The notes: generated from the letters alone by a model not told the origin. Positions 25,063 through 34,543 are shown, counted from the stretch's first letter. The stretch: DNA of 64,000 bases from Methanoregulaceae archaeon (GCA_020850325.1 JADZEW010000026.1:186001-250000); one strand, 5' to 3'. Made by a program: numbers and translations.

Positions 25063-25447
25063 TCTGGGCTCCTCGTGTTTGGGCTTCGATCTGGACCCAG
25101 CTGTCCCGAAGTTCGCTGAAGATCTTGATGCATCGCTCGACGGGCTCGGCGCTGTCTTCGCAGTTGGCCTTGACCAATTCGTTCAGCACGTACGTGTACA
25201 GGCTGATCAAGTTCCGCGCGACGTCGCCGCCCTGATCTTGGTCGATGCACGCCATCAGTTCCAGGACGACTTTCTGAGCCTTCTGCAACTGGTCGTTTTG
25301 GCGGGGCAAGTCTTGATGCGCGATCGCGTGCTTACCCGCCTCCATGAACTTCAGTGCACCGTCGTACATCATGATGACGAGTTGGAGCGGTGAGGCACCG
25401 TTGACTGATTGCTTGCGATACTCGTGCGTTATGCGTCCGTAGGCCAA
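25040..25447 (-). CDS. fliS: Flagellar export chaperone FliS
   Basis: FliS binds flagellin in the cytoplasm and keeps it unfolded for export. The 135-residue product shows the FliS pattern: a Tyr-rich start (AYGRITHEYRKQSVNGASPL), QLVIMMYDGALKFMEAGKHA, and LISLYTYVLNELVKANCEDS. The start codon appears to be TTG at 25447, with GGGAG 7 nt upstream. It follows the 25500-25979 membrane-protein gene by 52 nt and overlaps the fliT-like gene. The structural flagellar genes it serves, such as flagellin and fliD, are not in this window. The export gate component FlhA is, at 53.2-55.2 kb. Confidence 0.92.
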   Translation of the reverse strand: MAYGRITHEYRKQSVNGASPLQLVIMMYDGALKFMEAGKHAIAHQDLPRQNDQLQKAQKVVLELMACIDQDQGGDVARNLISLYTYVLNELVKANCEDSAEPVERCIKIFSELRDSWVQIEAQTRGAQNAGQAVA

Positions 25448-25499
25448 AGTTGAACTCCCGGAGAACTACTGGGGATTATCGGCCCCGGTTCGGTGAAGC

Positions 25500-25979
25500 T
25501 CAGCCTGATTTGCGTCCCGAGATGTCAATTTCCGAAGGTCGGATCGTGAGGGCAGCCACAAGGAACAGCATGAGCACCCATGCGAACGGGACGAGCCAGA
25601 TCCACGACTCTGGATAGTCGGGCTGCGCGAGGTCGCGCTGAACGCGTCGCAAGTTCACCTCAAGCAGCCTGAGATAGAGGAAGATTGCCGCCGACAGCCC
25701 TCCGCCGATGAAGCCCGCGGCAGACGCGAGCCCGAACCGACGCGTAACGTAGGCGCCGAACACAAGCGCAGGCAACAAGCCCAGCCCCGCGCATTGGGCA
25801 AGCTGCAACAAGCGATGCGTCTCTGTGAAGAGGAAGAAGGGCCAAATCGAGATCATGTACGTGATGAGCGAAGACGCCACAAAGCCGGTGCAGCCGACCA
25901 GCATGACCGTGTCGGTGTCGCGCTCGACCGGCCCGGGGTTCTCTATCGGCTCGTCGGTCTGTAGGGGTTCGAAGGACAT
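25500..25979 (-). CDS. Four-helix membrane protein associated with an ABC-2 exporter operon
   Basis: The family is not recognised. From ATG 25979 the protein has 159 residues with four hydrophobic segments: VMLVGCTGFVASSLITYMIS, LAQCAGLGLLPALVFGAYVT, AAGFIGGGLSAAIFLYLRLL and WLVPFAWVLMLFLVAALTIR. It begins 4 nt after the stop of the ABC permease gene, so it is the fifth gene of a tightly packed operon. It may be an accessory subunit of the exporter or an unrelated membrane protein carried in the operon. No catalytic motif is visible. Confidence 0.7.
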   Translation of the reverse strand: MSFEPLQTDEPIENPGPVERDTDTVMLVGCTGFVASSLITYMISIWPFFLFTETHRLLQLAQCAGLGLLPALVFGAYVTRRFGLASAAGFIGGGLSAAIFLYLRLLEVNLRRVQRDLAQPDYPESWIWLVPFAWVLMLFLVAALTIRPSEIDISGRKSG

Positions 25980-25983
25980 GCGA

Positions 25984-26757
25984 TCACTCCGCGTCCTCGC
26001 GAGGCAGGTACTCGAAGCGCGTGAACCAAGCCATCGCACCCACTGACATGCAGATCACGAGGATGAGCATCGCCGGCCAAGCAACCGAAGTCGGCATCAG
26101 ATTCTCGGACAGGCCGCCGGACAGGAACTGAAGCCCCGGGCCAGTTTGAGTCACCGACGGACGCTCCGCGATCGAGGTCAGGTAACTGTTGATGCTTAGG
26201 TAGTACATGCTGCCGGGCAGCTGCGCGACCGCGGTCTCCCACACGAAGGCGATCAAGATACACACGATCATTGCTCGGTTGACCAACAAGCTGATGAACA
26301 CGAACAGTGAGCCGTAAGCCGCGGCGCCGATGAGAATCGCTTTCACGTCGCGATAGAGATACGGGTTGCTCAAGGCTCCTGCCCCGTGCACCGACGCGGA
26401 GACGAAAACCGCCGCCACCAACGAGATGATCGCGACCGCCGTCATCGAGGCGAGCGAGCGCATGAGCAACAGCTGCGGCCTTGGAATCGGCCGGGTCAGG
26501 AGATAGACGATGGTCTTCTGCTCGATCTCGGCGCTGAGCACTTGGGTCGAGAAGATCGCTGAGACCAGCGGCAGCAGCCGAAACACGAGGGTCGAACTGA
26601 GCAGACTGTAAAGTTCGTCCACGGGACGATCCACCGAGACCCGTTTGATCAAGACGCCCATCAACACGAGGCCGAGTGAAACCGCGAGCCAGGTCAGCAC
26701 GCGCTTCAGCCGAAGGAAGTCGCGAAGGGTGCTGAGATAGAGGTAGCTCGAACTCAT
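25984..26757 (-). CDS. ABC-2 type transporter permease
   Basis: The membrane subunit of an ABC-2 exporter, 257 residues with about six transmembrane helices. The section SAIFSTQVLSAEIEQKTIVY then LLTRPIPRPQLLLMRSLASM is the typical cytoplasmic coupling segment of ABC-2 permeases. Its start overlaps the stop of the partner ATPase gene as ATGA (26754-26757). The substrate cannot be predicted; polymer, drug or signal export are all possible for this family. Confidence 0.88.
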   Translation of the reverse strand: MSSSYLYLSTLRDFLRLKRVLTWLAVSLGLVLMGVLIKRVSVDRPVDELYSLLSSTLVFRLLPLVSAIFSTQVLSAEIEQKTIVYLLTRPIPRPQLLLMRSLASMTAVAIISLVAAVFVSASVHGAGALSNPYLYRDVKAILIGAAAYGSLFVFISLLVNRAMIVCILIAFVWETAVAQLPGSMYYLSINSYLTSIAERPSVTQTGPGLQFLSGGLSENLMPTSVAWPAMLILVICMSVGAMAWFTRFEYLPREDAE

Positions 26758-27677
26758 TCGTTCACCAAGTAGCGGAAGATCGACTCCAGATTGTTGTCTG
26801 GGCTATGGAACTCGCGAATGTGGAGGCCCTTTTCGAGCACGAGCACGGGCAGGGCATCGTAGAATCGGCTTGGCTCGCGGGTCTGGAGCTCGAGCCCGTC
26901 TCTCGTCACCTGGACCGAAAGCACGTACGGCAGTGCCACCAGTTCCTGGGCGATCTCCCGCGGCTGATCGGTTTGGATGCGGACTCGGTGCGGATATTTG
27001 TCGAGGAGTTCGCGGATCACCTTGAGGTCTCCGCTCGCCAGCAGCCGGCCGCGGTGCAGCAGCAAAATCGAGCGGGTCATCTGCTCGACCTCGTGCAAGA
27101 TGTGCGAGGACACGAGTATGGTCTTGCCGCTTTCCGCCAGACGGTGAAGCAGGTCGATGTACTCGCGCCGCGCGACGGGGTCGAGGCCGTTGAGCGGTTC
27201 GTCAAGCAAGATGATGTCGGGATCGTTGAGCATCGCCTGGGCGAGCTTGATGCGCTGGCGCATTCCCTTTGAGTAGCCAGCGATCTTACGATCGCACCGA
27301 TCGCTCATCCCGACGGCTTCGATAACCTCATCGGCGCGGCGACGGGCTTTGGCATGGTCGAATCCGTTGAGGCGAGCCAGGTGGTACACGAACCGCCGCC
27401 CGGTCATGTGCTCGTAGAAGTTGTCGATCTCCGGGCAGTAGCCGAGATGCCGAAACACCTCAGGATTCGCAAACGGGGCGTGGCCGTACACACGAACGTC
27501 GCCGGTCGTTGGCCGAAGCTGGCCGGTGATCAAGCGCATCATCGTGCTCTTGCCCGCGCCATTCATGCCGAGAAGCGCCGTCACGCCGGGGCCGACCGTA
27601 CACGAAACGTCGTTGAGGCCAATGACCTGGCCGTACCAACGCGAGGCTTCGGTGAGCTGGATTCTCAAATCGCTCAT
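26754..27677 (-). CDS. ABC transporter ATP-binding protein (ABC-2 exporter)
   Basis: The nucleotide-binding subunit for the permease encoded directly downstream. From ATG 27677 it has 307 residues: Walker A GMNGAGKST, Q-loop region CPEIDNFYEHMTG, signature YSKGMRQRIKLAQAML, Walker B IILLDEPLNGLDP and the H-loop in VSSHILHEVE. The C-terminal 90 residues form the usual DUF4162-like accessory domain of NatA-type ATPases. The start overlaps the upstream permease stop as ATGA; the frame is open to 27710 but lacks a reason to start earlier. Confidence 0.93.
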   Translation of the reverse strand: MSDLRIQLTEASRWYGQVIGLNDVSCTVGPGVTALLGMNGAGKSTMMRLITGQLRPTTGDVRVYGHAPFANPEVFRHLGYCPEIDNFYEHMTGRRFVYHLARLNGFDHAKARRRADEVIEAVGMSDRCDRKIAGYSKGMRQRIKLAQAMLNDPDIILLDEPLNGLDPVARREYIDLLHRLAESGKTILVSSHILHEVEQMTRSILLLHRGRLLASGDLKVIRELLDKYPHRVRIQTDQPREIAQELVALPYVLSVQVTRDGLELQTREPSRFYDALPVLVLEKGLHIREFHSPDNNLESIFRYLVNE

Positions 27678-28648
27678 CCCACCACCTCGACCGCGCGGAT
27701 GCGCCGCCACGCGATGAACAGCATGAGCGCGCTAAGCCCAACCATGATCGCCAAGACAGGCAACAGCGGCGGTGCCGGCACCATCTGCATGCGGCTAGGA
27801 ATGCCAAAGTAGGGTGACCCAGCCGTCCCGAGGATCGCCTTGGCCATGCCAATGTTCAGTCCATCGACGCTGGCATAGTACAGCGAATGGACGATGGGCA
27901 ACGCCGCCTTCGCGGCCTCAGAAGTCTCGCCCCGCCCCATGGTCAAGTTGACATGGACGACCACCATCGCCTGGGTGAAGAAGTTGGTCACGAAGTAGAG
28001 CGCGGCGTACGTGGCTCCGGCGAGGCGCCCCTGGTTGAACATCGAACTGAATCCGATGACCAACGACGCATGGAAGGCCGCCCCGAGCGGAAACATGAGC
28101 AGGAGCTTCAGGAACAGCAGCGGATCTTGGGAGACAAACCCCTTCTCCCGATAGCTCATCAGACCGAACAGGAAGAACGCGAGCGACGGGATGAGCATGA
28201 TGGCCAGCAGCGGCAGAAACACGCCAAACCACTTGCCGAGTAGATAGTCGCGCTTAGTGACCGGCTTACTGAGATACACCAGGAGTGCGTTGGCCCGGGT
28301 GTCATTAGCAATCGTTCCCGCGCCGAGGATCAGGGCTCCGAGGAGGAAGAGGATCTGCCCAAACCCGAAGCCGTGGAGGAACTGGTCCTTCCACACGATT
28401 CGCAGGAGGAAGGCCTCCATCGGATCAGGGGCGTTCGGAGCACGGTTCGCCGCAATCTGGTCGAGCACGAACATCACGAAGACCATGCCCAGGTAGTACC
28501 AAGCCGAACTGGCACTCACGACCCACATGACCTTTTTGCGGAACGCCTGACGCATGGTCGTCTTGGCGATCGCCCACCAGCGGTGGCGGGGCGGCTCGAG
28601 AACGCCCTCGTAATGGCGGTAGCTGAGGTCGGCAATCGGGCTAGACAT
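27674..28648 (-). CDS. ABC-2 type transporter permease
   Basis: Membrane subunit of the first exporter of the operon, 324 residues from ATG 28648. It has about six to seven hydrophobic segments, including VVSASSAWYYLGMVFVMFVL and QILFLLGALILGAGTIANDT. TRANALLVYLSKPVTKRDYL then LGKWFGVFLPLLAIML is the conserved ABC-2 cytoplasmic segment. It overlaps the upstream ATPase gene by 8 nt and the downstream ATPase gene by 4 nt. Confidence 0.88.
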   Translation of the reverse strand: MSSPIADLSYRHYEGVLEPPRHRWWAIAKTTMRQAFRKKVMWVVSASSAWYYLGMVFVMFVLDQIAANRAPNAPDPMEAFLLRIVWKDQFLHGFGFGQILFLLGALILGAGTIANDTRANALLVYLSKPVTKRDYLLGKWFGVFLPLLAIMLIPSLAFFLFGLMSYREKGFVSQDPLLFLKLLLMFPLGAAFHASLVIGFSSMFNQGRLAGATYAALYFVTNFFTQAMVVVHVNLTMGRGETSEAAKAALPIVHSLYYASVDGLNIGMAKAILGTAGSPYFGIPSRMQMVPAPPLLPVLAIMVGLSALMLFIAWRRIRAVEVVG

Positions 28649-29582
28649 GGAACTGAGGACCTCCCTGGGGACCCACAGCGGCAAGGAAGGCTTCTTCCAA
28701 CGACCGCTCGGCAAGACCGAAGCCTCGGATTTGTGCGCCAGCGGCTCCGGCGGCTCTCATGACACGCGGCAGCAGTTCCTCGGGGGTTCCGGGAGCCTGG
28801 ACCCGCCAGTGCAGCGCTTTGGCAGAAATCACACGGAAGCCTTCCTCAATGAGTCGGTCGCCGAAGCCGGGGCACTCTTCGCGGAGTTCGATGTCTAACG
28901 GCTGACCTTCCAGCTTCTTGAGATCTTCGATCCGTCCCGTTGCACGTAGCTGGCCGGTGGTGACGACGATCACGTAATCGCACACGCGCTCGATGTCGGG
29001 GAGCAAGTGGCTGGAGATGAGGACGTTCACTCCCTTGCCGTGCGACACCGAACGGACGAGTTCGAGCATGTCCTCTCGCCCTGCGGGGTCAAGTCCGTTC
29101 GTGGGTTCGTCGAGGAGCAGCAGCTTCGGGCCATGGACGAGTGCCTGCGCAAGCTTGATCCGCTGCTTCATGCCCGTTGAATAAGTTTCGACATTTCGAT
29201 AGCGAGCTTCGCCGAGGCCGCAGTATTCAAGGACCTCGTGGGCTCGCCGCAGAGCCTGGGCAGAGGGCATTCCGGCGAGCTCTCCGGCGTACGCCACGAA
29301 CTGGACGGCGCTCATTCCGGGGATGTGGCAATCCTGCTCGGGCATCAAGCCGATGACCTGGCGGATGCGCCGCTCGTCGCGTTGGACATCGAGGCCGAGC
29401 ACGCTCGCCGAACCCCCTGCCGGCTTGACGAAACCGAGCATGGTCTTCAGGAGCGTGGTCTTACCGGCCCCGTTAGGACCAAGAAGTCCGACCGCCCCTT
29501 CAGGGATGTCCGCGGTGAAATCGCGGAGGGCCGTGAATGATCCGTATCGAACGGTCAGGTTGCGGATCTGAGCAACGGCCAT
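28641..29582 (-). CDS. ABC transporter ATP-binding protein (ABC-2 exporter)
   Basis: The first gene of the five-gene exporter operon. The 313-residue ATPase has Walker A GPNGAGKTTLLKT, Q-loop MPEQDCHIPG, signature YSTGMKQRIKLAQALV, Walker B LLLLDEPTNGLDP and H-loop ISSHLLPDIE. A C-terminal accessory domain of about 90 residues follows. It is similar in design to the second ATPase of the same operon, so the pair probably arose by duplication of an ATPase-permease unit. Upstream on the minus strand, TAAAGT lies 11 nt before the ATG, which would give a very short leader. Confidence 0.93.
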   Translation of the reverse strand: MAVAQIRNLTVRYGSFTALRDFTADIPEGAVGLLGPNGAGKTTLLKTMLGFVKPAGGSASVLGLDVQRDERRIRQVIGLMPEQDCHIPGMSAVQFVAYAGELAGMPSAQALRRAHEVLEYCGLGEARYRNVETYSTGMKQRIKLAQALVHGPKLLLLDEPTNGLDPAGREDMLELVRSVSHGKGVNVLISSHLLPDIERVCDYVIVVTTGQLRATGRIEDLKKLEGQPLDIELREECPGFGDRLIEEGFRVISAKALHWRVQAPGTPEELLPRVMRAAGAAGAQIRGFGLAERSLEEAFLAAVGPQGGPQFHV

Positions 29583-29794
29583 AGGTGAGTTCTACTTTAC
29601 ACGCAGATGGGCTCGGCGTGGGTCGTTTGGGGGGGCGGTTGGCATGTTTGCTTGTTTGCGTGTTGGTGTGTTGGAACGTTCGCATGTTGGGTGGTCGGGG
29701 GAGGAACGGACGCCGCCACACCGTAAAGTCACGCCCGCAAGCCCACCTTCCCCATAATGCCAACAAGCCAACACGCCAGCATGCCCCAAACTTC
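29583..29794. other. Intergenic region with T/G-rich tandem motif and possible long hairpin
   Basis: No gene is visible. The left half is a tract of TTGGCATG-, TTTGCGTG- and TTGGTGTG-type units (about 29638-29690). The right end contains CCAACAAGCCAACACGCCAG followed by CATGCC, which is roughly complementary to it. RNA from this region could fold into a long imperfect hairpin. Its place between RNase P RNA and the ABC operon would allow a role as terminator or processing signal. Confidence 0.4.
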
Positions 29795-30114
29795 TTGAGT
29801 CGGCCGGTAAGCCGGATTCTGTCGTGAGTGACGATTTATCTGCGCGACCAACCCGGAGGATCGGCGGGCCACCTCATCTCCTCCCTATTTGGTCTTGCTT
29901 CCGGTGGGGTTTGCCCCCGCGCGCCTTGCGGCAACACGGCGTGAGCTCTTACCTCACGATTTCACCCTTGCCCCGGCGAGCCGTGGCGGTATGTTTCTGT
30001 GGCACTTTCCGTCGGGTCACCCCGCCCCCGGTTGCCCGGGGCACCGTGCCCTATGAAGTCCGGACTTTCCTCTCCCGACAAGCGGGAGCCGTCACTTAGC
30101 CGACTCCTTTCCAG
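29795..30114 (-). ncRNA. rnpB: RNase P RNA, bacterial type A
   Basis: This is the catalytic RNA that matures tRNA 5' ends. On the minus strand it opens with GGAAAGGAGTCGGC, and then GAGAGGAAAGTCCGGACT, the universal P4/J3-4 5' segment. Next come ACAGAAACATACCGCC, the GCAAGGGTGAAA stretch, GTAAGAGCTCACGCC, GGAAGCAAGACCAAATAGGG, and near the 3' end the P4-completing ACAGAATCCGGCTTA. The P1 helix pairs AGTCGGC at the 5' end with GCCGACT at the 3' end. The boundaries are set from P1 and may be off by several nucleotides. The gene is divergent from dnaE. Confidence 0.96.
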
Positions 30115-30254
30115 CGTACCTTGTGGCTCATGACCGCTTCCGGGGGCTGATCCGACACTTATCCCCAGCCCCCGAAAGCCTGCGACAAAGACGGGCTCCG
30201 ACACGTCACAATTCCTGCGTGGATGCCCCGCGTCCACGCCCCCCGAACCTCGGT

Positions 30255-33200
30255 ATGGCTCGTCCTTTTTGCCACCTCCATAACCACACGGAATACAGTC
30301 TCCTCGACGGGGCGAACCGCATTCCGGACATGGTGAGCCGTGCCCACGAGCTCGGTATGGAGGCGCTCGCCATTACCGACCACGGGGTCATGTTTGGCGT
30401 CATGGAGTTCCACATGGCGTGCCAAGCCAAGGGGATCAAGCCTCTGATCGGGCTGGAAGCGTACGTTGCGCCGAACGGCTACAAGAACCGGGGCAAGGGC
30501 GAGGAGAAGGACAGCTTCCACCTGCTGCTTCTGGCCAAGGACCTCGAGGGCTACCGCAATCTGTGCAAGCTCGCCACGATCTCCGCGCTCGAAGGCTACT
30601 ACTACCGACCGCGCATCGACCATGATCTGCTGCGACAGCATTGCGCGGGACTCGTCGCGACCACGACCTGCCTTGGCAGCGAGGTCAACCAGGCTCTGCT
30701 CAAGGGCGAATACGACCGCGCCCAATACTTGGCGGGCATGTATGCCGAAATGTTCGGCGAGGGCAACTACTTCGTGGAGCTGCAAGATCACCGGCTACCC
30801 GAGCAGGCTCAGATCCGAGATGGACTCCTCCAGATCAGCCGCGAGTTGAAGCTGCCGCTGGTCTGCACGAACGACGCGCACTACCTGTGCAAGACCGACG
30901 CCCAGCCGCACGACGTATTGCTCTGCATCCAAACCGGCGCGCAAGTCGCCGATGAGAAGCGCTTCAAGTTCTCGACCGACGAGTTCTATCTCAAGTCCGC
31001 CGACGAGATGGCGGAAATTTTCAAGGACACGCCCGAGGCGATCGAGAACACGATGATGGTCGCCGACCTGTGCGACGTCCAGCTGGGCAAGCAGAAGGCC
31101 GACATGCCCGACCCGGAGCTTCCTGAGGGCGAGACGCCTCGGAGCTACCTGCGCAAGCTCGCCGTCGAGCAGCTGTTCAAGCGGTTGCCCAACGTCGAGG
31201 AAGAGCGCTACCTGAGTCGGCTGGATTACGAACTTGAGGTCATCGAGAAGACTGGGTTCGAGAGCTACTTCTTGCTCGTCAGGGAGTTTGCCGATTTCGC
31301 CCGCAACCAAGGCATCGCCTACGGAGTCCGCGGCTCGGCGGCGGCCTCACTCACGAGCTTCTGCATCGGCATCACCGACATCGACCCGGTCGAATACGAC
31401 CTCACCTTCGAACGGTTCTTGAACCCGGAGCGCGTAACCATGCCCGATATCGACATGGACTTCGAGGACGCTCGGCGAGATGAGATCATCAAGTACGTGA
31501 CGCAGAAGTACGGCACGGACCACGTGGCGCAGATCGTCACCTTTGGCACCCTCGGCGCCAAAGCGGCGATCAAGGACTGCGGGCGGGTCCAGGGCTACAC
31601 CCCGCAAGAAACCGACCGCATCTGCAAGACGATCCCCAACGTTCCGGGAATGACCCTGCAGAAGGCCCTGAAGGAGAGCGCCGAGTTCCGCCAGATGGTC
31701 GACAACGAACCGCGGGTCCGGGAGCTGGTCGAAACCGCGAAGACCGTCGAGGGCATCGCGCGCAACTGCGGCGTGCATGCCGCCGGCGTCGTGATCTCGA
31801 AGGAACCGCTGGTCGACCACATCCCGCTCTACCGCGGCAACGACGGCCAGGCCATCACCGCCTTCGAGATGGGCATCCTCGAAAAGATCGGGCTGCTCAA
31901 GATGGACTTCCTTGGCTTGAGCAACTTGACCGTTCTCTCCCGAGCCGTCGAGAATATCCGGACCTCCCGCGAGCGCAAAGCAAAGTGGTCGAAGGACCTA
32001 GCCGCCAAGGCTGAGGTGCTGCTCGATCAAGGCATCCTGTCAATCCCGCTCGACGACGTGCCGACCTATGAGATGCTTGGCCGTGGCGAAACGGTCGGCG
32101 TGTTCCAGTTGGAATCAGGAGGCATGACCCGCTGCGTCAAAGACCTCAAGCCGCAGTCCGTTCGAGAATTGGCCGCCCTTGTTGCGCTCTACCGGCCGGG
32201 CCCGATGGAGCACATCCCGCGCTTTGTCAACCTGAAGCACGGTCGGACCGAGCCGGAGTATCTCGACCCCAAGATGCAAGAGATCTTGGAGGAGACCTAT
32301 GGTGTCATCGTCTACCAAGATCAGGTCTTGAAACTGGTCCAAGCGCTGGCGGGCTTCAGCCTCGGCAAGGCGGACATCCTCCGCCGCGCGATGGGCAAGA
32401 AGGACAAAGCGCAGATGGACTCGCTCCAGTCGGAGTTCAAGGAAGGCTGTACGGCCAACAGCGTGGACGTCTCGGTTGCTGACAAGGTGTGGGAGTTGCT
32501 GCTGCCATTCGCAGGTTATGCTTTCAACAAAGCGCACGCCGTCTGCTACGCGATGATCGCCTACCAGACGGCATTCCTCAAGGCGAACTTCCCGGTGGAG
32601 TACATGGCGGCACTTCTCGCGGTCTATCGAGACAAGGAAGACCGGGTCGTGTCGTGCATCGAGGAGTGCCGACGCATGAAGATTTCAGTGCTCTCACCCG
32701 ACGTGAACTCCTCGGAACTGGACTTCTCGATCGACCGATCGGGCGCGATCCGATTTGGATTGGCCGCTATCAAAGGCGTCGGCGACGGAATTACGAAGGC
32801 GTTGATCGATGAGCGCGAGGCCGAGGGCCCCTATAAACACCTTTTCGAGTTTGCCGAGCGAATGAAGCCGCATGGCATCAGCCGGTCGGTCCTCGAGGCG
32901 CTCGTTCGGGCCGGAGCTCTCGATTCGATCGACCGCAACCGTAAGAAGCTCCTCGAAGTCGTCGATGGGGCGATGGCGTTCGCCGACTCCGCCAACCGCA
33001 ACCGACTCGCTGGGCAGGACTCGCTTTTTGGCGGCGAGCAGAGCGAAGGCCCGAGCTACCCCGCGCTGCCCGAGGTCGAGCCCTATGGCCGCACCGACCT
33101 GCTCGCTCTGGAAAAGGAGGTCATGGGAATTTACGTCTCGGACCACCCGCTGCGAGGTTATGAGCGGGCGATCCAGCTTTCGGCCACCCACACCTGCGCC

Positions 33201-33791
33201 TCGGTCGCCGAGCTTGAGGATGGGACCCAAGTGCGGCTGGCTGGAGTCATTGCCGGCTTGCGGACGGCGATCTCAAAGCAATCCGGCAAGCGATGGGCGT
33301 CGCTGGTGCTGGAAGACTTCACCGGACAAGTAACCTTGACCGCCTTCGCGGCAACGTACGAGCGACTGGGCGAACGCCTTGTAAAAGACACGGTGGTCAA
33401 AGTGACGGGGACGGTGTCCCACCGCGAGCGGCCGGGAGGTGGCGGCGAGAAGTCGATCGAAGTACGACTCGAGGACGTCACGCTGATGGACCAGTTGAGT
33501 CTCGACGGCATGTCATCAGACTCACCGGGCGTGATCGAGATCGAACTCGAACGCGCGACTCGTCCGCAGCTGCGCGATCTGATGGCCGCCTTCTCGCAGC
33601 ATCCCGGCGACTTTGAAGTCCAAATCCAGATCCTCCCCAAGGACATCCACCTTCCCATCTTCGTACCGGCCACCGTGCAGCCCACCGGAGAGCTGATCCA
33701 GCAGATTCGAGCACGGGTCCCGGGGGCCCGAGTCACCGTCCACGCCGATACGGCAGATGATGTGATGGATGCGCTTGCGATCGCCGGATGA
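30255..33791 (+). CDS. dnaE: DNA polymerase III alpha subunit
   Basis: The replicative DNA polymerase, 1178 residues from ATG 30255. The N-terminal PHP domain begins ARPFCHLHNHTEYSLLDG. The palm domain has the catalytic aspartates in PDIDMDFEDARRDEI, preceded by YGVRGSAAASLTSFC. The fingers and tau-interacting regions follow (LYRPGPMEHIPRFVNLKHGR, FNKAHAVCYAMIAYQTAFLK). Helix-hairpin-helix and OB-fold domains complete the C-terminal part (EVMGIYVSDHPLRGYE, LEDFTGQVTLTAFAATYERL). This is the DnaE1 type; a separate proofreading subunit would be encoded elsewhere. The frame is open upstream to 30123, but that part is not polymerase-like and overlaps the rnpB promoter region. Confidence 0.98.
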   Translation: MARPFCHLHNHTEYSLLDGANRIPDMVSRAHELGMEALAITDHGVMFGVMEFHMACQAKGIKPLIGLEAYVAPNGYKNRGKGEEKDSFHLLLLAKDLEGYRNLCKLATISALEGYYYRPRIDHDLLRQHCAGLVATTTCLGSEVNQALLKGEYDRAQYLAGMYAEMFGEGNYFVELQDHRLPEQAQIRDGLLQISRELKLPLVCTNDAHYLCKTDAQPHDVLLCIQTGAQVADEKRFKFSTDEFYLKSADEMAEIFKDTPEAIENTMMVADLCDVQLGKQKADMPDPELPEGETPRSYLRKLAVEQLFKRLPNVEEERYLSRLDYELEVIEKTGFESYFLLVREFADFARNQGIAYGVRGSAAASLTSFCIGITDIDPVEYDLTFERFLNPERVTMPDIDMDFEDARRDEIIKYVTQKYGTDHVAQIVTFGTLGAKAAIKDCGRVQGYTPQETDRICKTIPNVPGMTLQKALKESAEFRQMVDNEPRVRELVETAKTVEGIARNCGVHAAGVVISKEPLVDHIPLYRGNDGQAITAFEMGILEKIGLLKMDFLGLSNLTVLSRAVENIRTSRERKAKWSKDLAAKAEVLLDQGILSIPLDDVPTYEMLGRGETVGVFQLESGGMTRCVKDLKPQSVRELAALVALYRPGPMEHIPRFVNLKHGRTEPEYLDPKMQEILEETYGVIVYQDQVLKLVQALAGFSLGKADILRRAMGKKDKAQMDSLQSEFKEGCTANSVDVSVADKVWELLLPFAGYAFNKAHAVCYAMIAYQTAFLKANFPVEYMAALLAVYRDKEDRVVSCIEECRRMKISVLSPDVNSSELDFSIDRSGAIRFGLAAIKGVGDGITKALIDEREAEGPYKHLFEFAERMKPHGISRSVLEALVRAGALDSIDRNRKKLLEVVDGAMAFADSANRNRLAGQDSLFGGEQSEGPSYPALPEVEPYGRTDLLALEKEVMGIYVSDHPLRGYERAIQLSATHTCASVAELEDGTQVRLAGVIAGLRTAISKQSGKRWASLVLEDFTGQVTLTAFAATYERLGERLVKDTVVKVTGTVSHRERPGGGGEKSIEVRLEDVTLMDQLSLDGMSSDSPGVIEIELERATRPQLRDLMAAFSQHPGDFEVQIQILPKDIHLPIFVPATVQPTGELIQQIRARVPGARVTVHADTADDVMDALAIAG

Positions 33792-33831
33792 CACGCCGAG
33801 CCGTCCTCAGTCGTCACAATAGGAGACGCTT

Positions 33832-34530
33832 ATGAAACGCACCCTTGCCCTATTCGCGGCCTTCTCCCTGTTCAGCATCGCCGCTGCGGACGATTTCGAC
33901 AAGAAGATCGCGGCTTTCCAGCTCTTGCAGGATAAGAAGGTGCAAACGGAACTGAAGATGACCGAGGCGCAGCGAACCAAGCTGAACAAGCATGCCGACG
34001 CGTTCAATGCAAAGGCCGCCGCCTACCAGAAGGAACTCGAAGCCCAGCAGAAGAAGACCAGCAAACCGGCACAACCCGACGCCAAGCGAATGCAAGCGAT
34101 GATGACCGAGCTGAAGAACAAGGTTCTCGCTGAACTCAGCGCCGCGCAGATGAAGCGGCTTCGTGAACTCAGCTTGCAAGCGGTCGGCGTGACCGCCCTC
34201 GGCGATGACCTTGTGGCGGCAAAAGTAGGCCTCACTGCGGAGCAGAAGTCTAAGGTGAGGAGTCTAATCAAGACCGGCCTGGACGCGGCGAACAAGCTGA
34301 TGGCACAAGCCGACGCCACCGCGCGGAAGGGGATCAAGGAGCCGAAGAACGACGCCGAGTTGAAGAAGGCTGAAGAGACCTACAACAAGCGGATCGAGGC
34401 CGAGCAGAAGCGAATCCAGCCACAGTTGCAAAAGCTGCGTGAAGACACCATCAAAAAGGTACTCGCGGCGCTGAGTGCCAAGCAGAACGAAGCTTGGAAA
34501 CAGCTCCAGGGCAAGCCTTACACCGGCTAG
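33832..34530 (+). CDS. Periplasmic helical protein with LTxxQ-like repeats
   Basis: A 232-residue exported protein with signal peptide MKRTLALFAAFSLFSIAAA. The mature chain is almost all helix and rich in Lys, Glu, Gln and Ala. Three short motifs (LSAAQMKRL, LTAEQKSKV, LSAKQNEAW) resemble the LTxxQ motif of Spy/CpxP periplasmic chaperones and metal-resistance proteins. No enzyme motif is visible. AGGAG lies 6 nt before ATG 33832, one of the few clear Shine-Dalgarno sites in this part of the window. It follows dnaE by 40 nt and could be co-transcribed with it. The chaperone-like role is inferred from the motifs alone. Confidence 0.78.
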   Translation: MKRTLALFAAFSLFSIAAADDFDKKIAAFQLLQDKKVQTELKMTEAQRTKLNKHADAFNAKAAAYQKELEAQQKKTSKPAQPDAKRMQAMMTELKNKVLAELSAAQMKRLRELSLQAVGVTALGDDLVAAKVGLTAEQKSKVRSLIKTGLDAANKLMAQADATARKGIKEPKNDAELKKAEETYNKRIEAEQKRIQPQLQKLREDTIKKVLAALSAKQNEAWKQLQGKPYTG

Positions 34531-34531
34531 C

Positions 34532-34537
34532 TATAAT
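34532..34537 (+). promoter_or_regulatory. -10 hexamer of a leaderless transcript (NTF2-like gene)
   Basis: A consensus TATAAT lies 6 nt (CCTTAC) before ATG 34544, and no Shine-Dalgarno is present. No clear -35 is seen at standard spacing. Confidence 0.55.
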
Positions 34538-34543
34538 CCTTAC

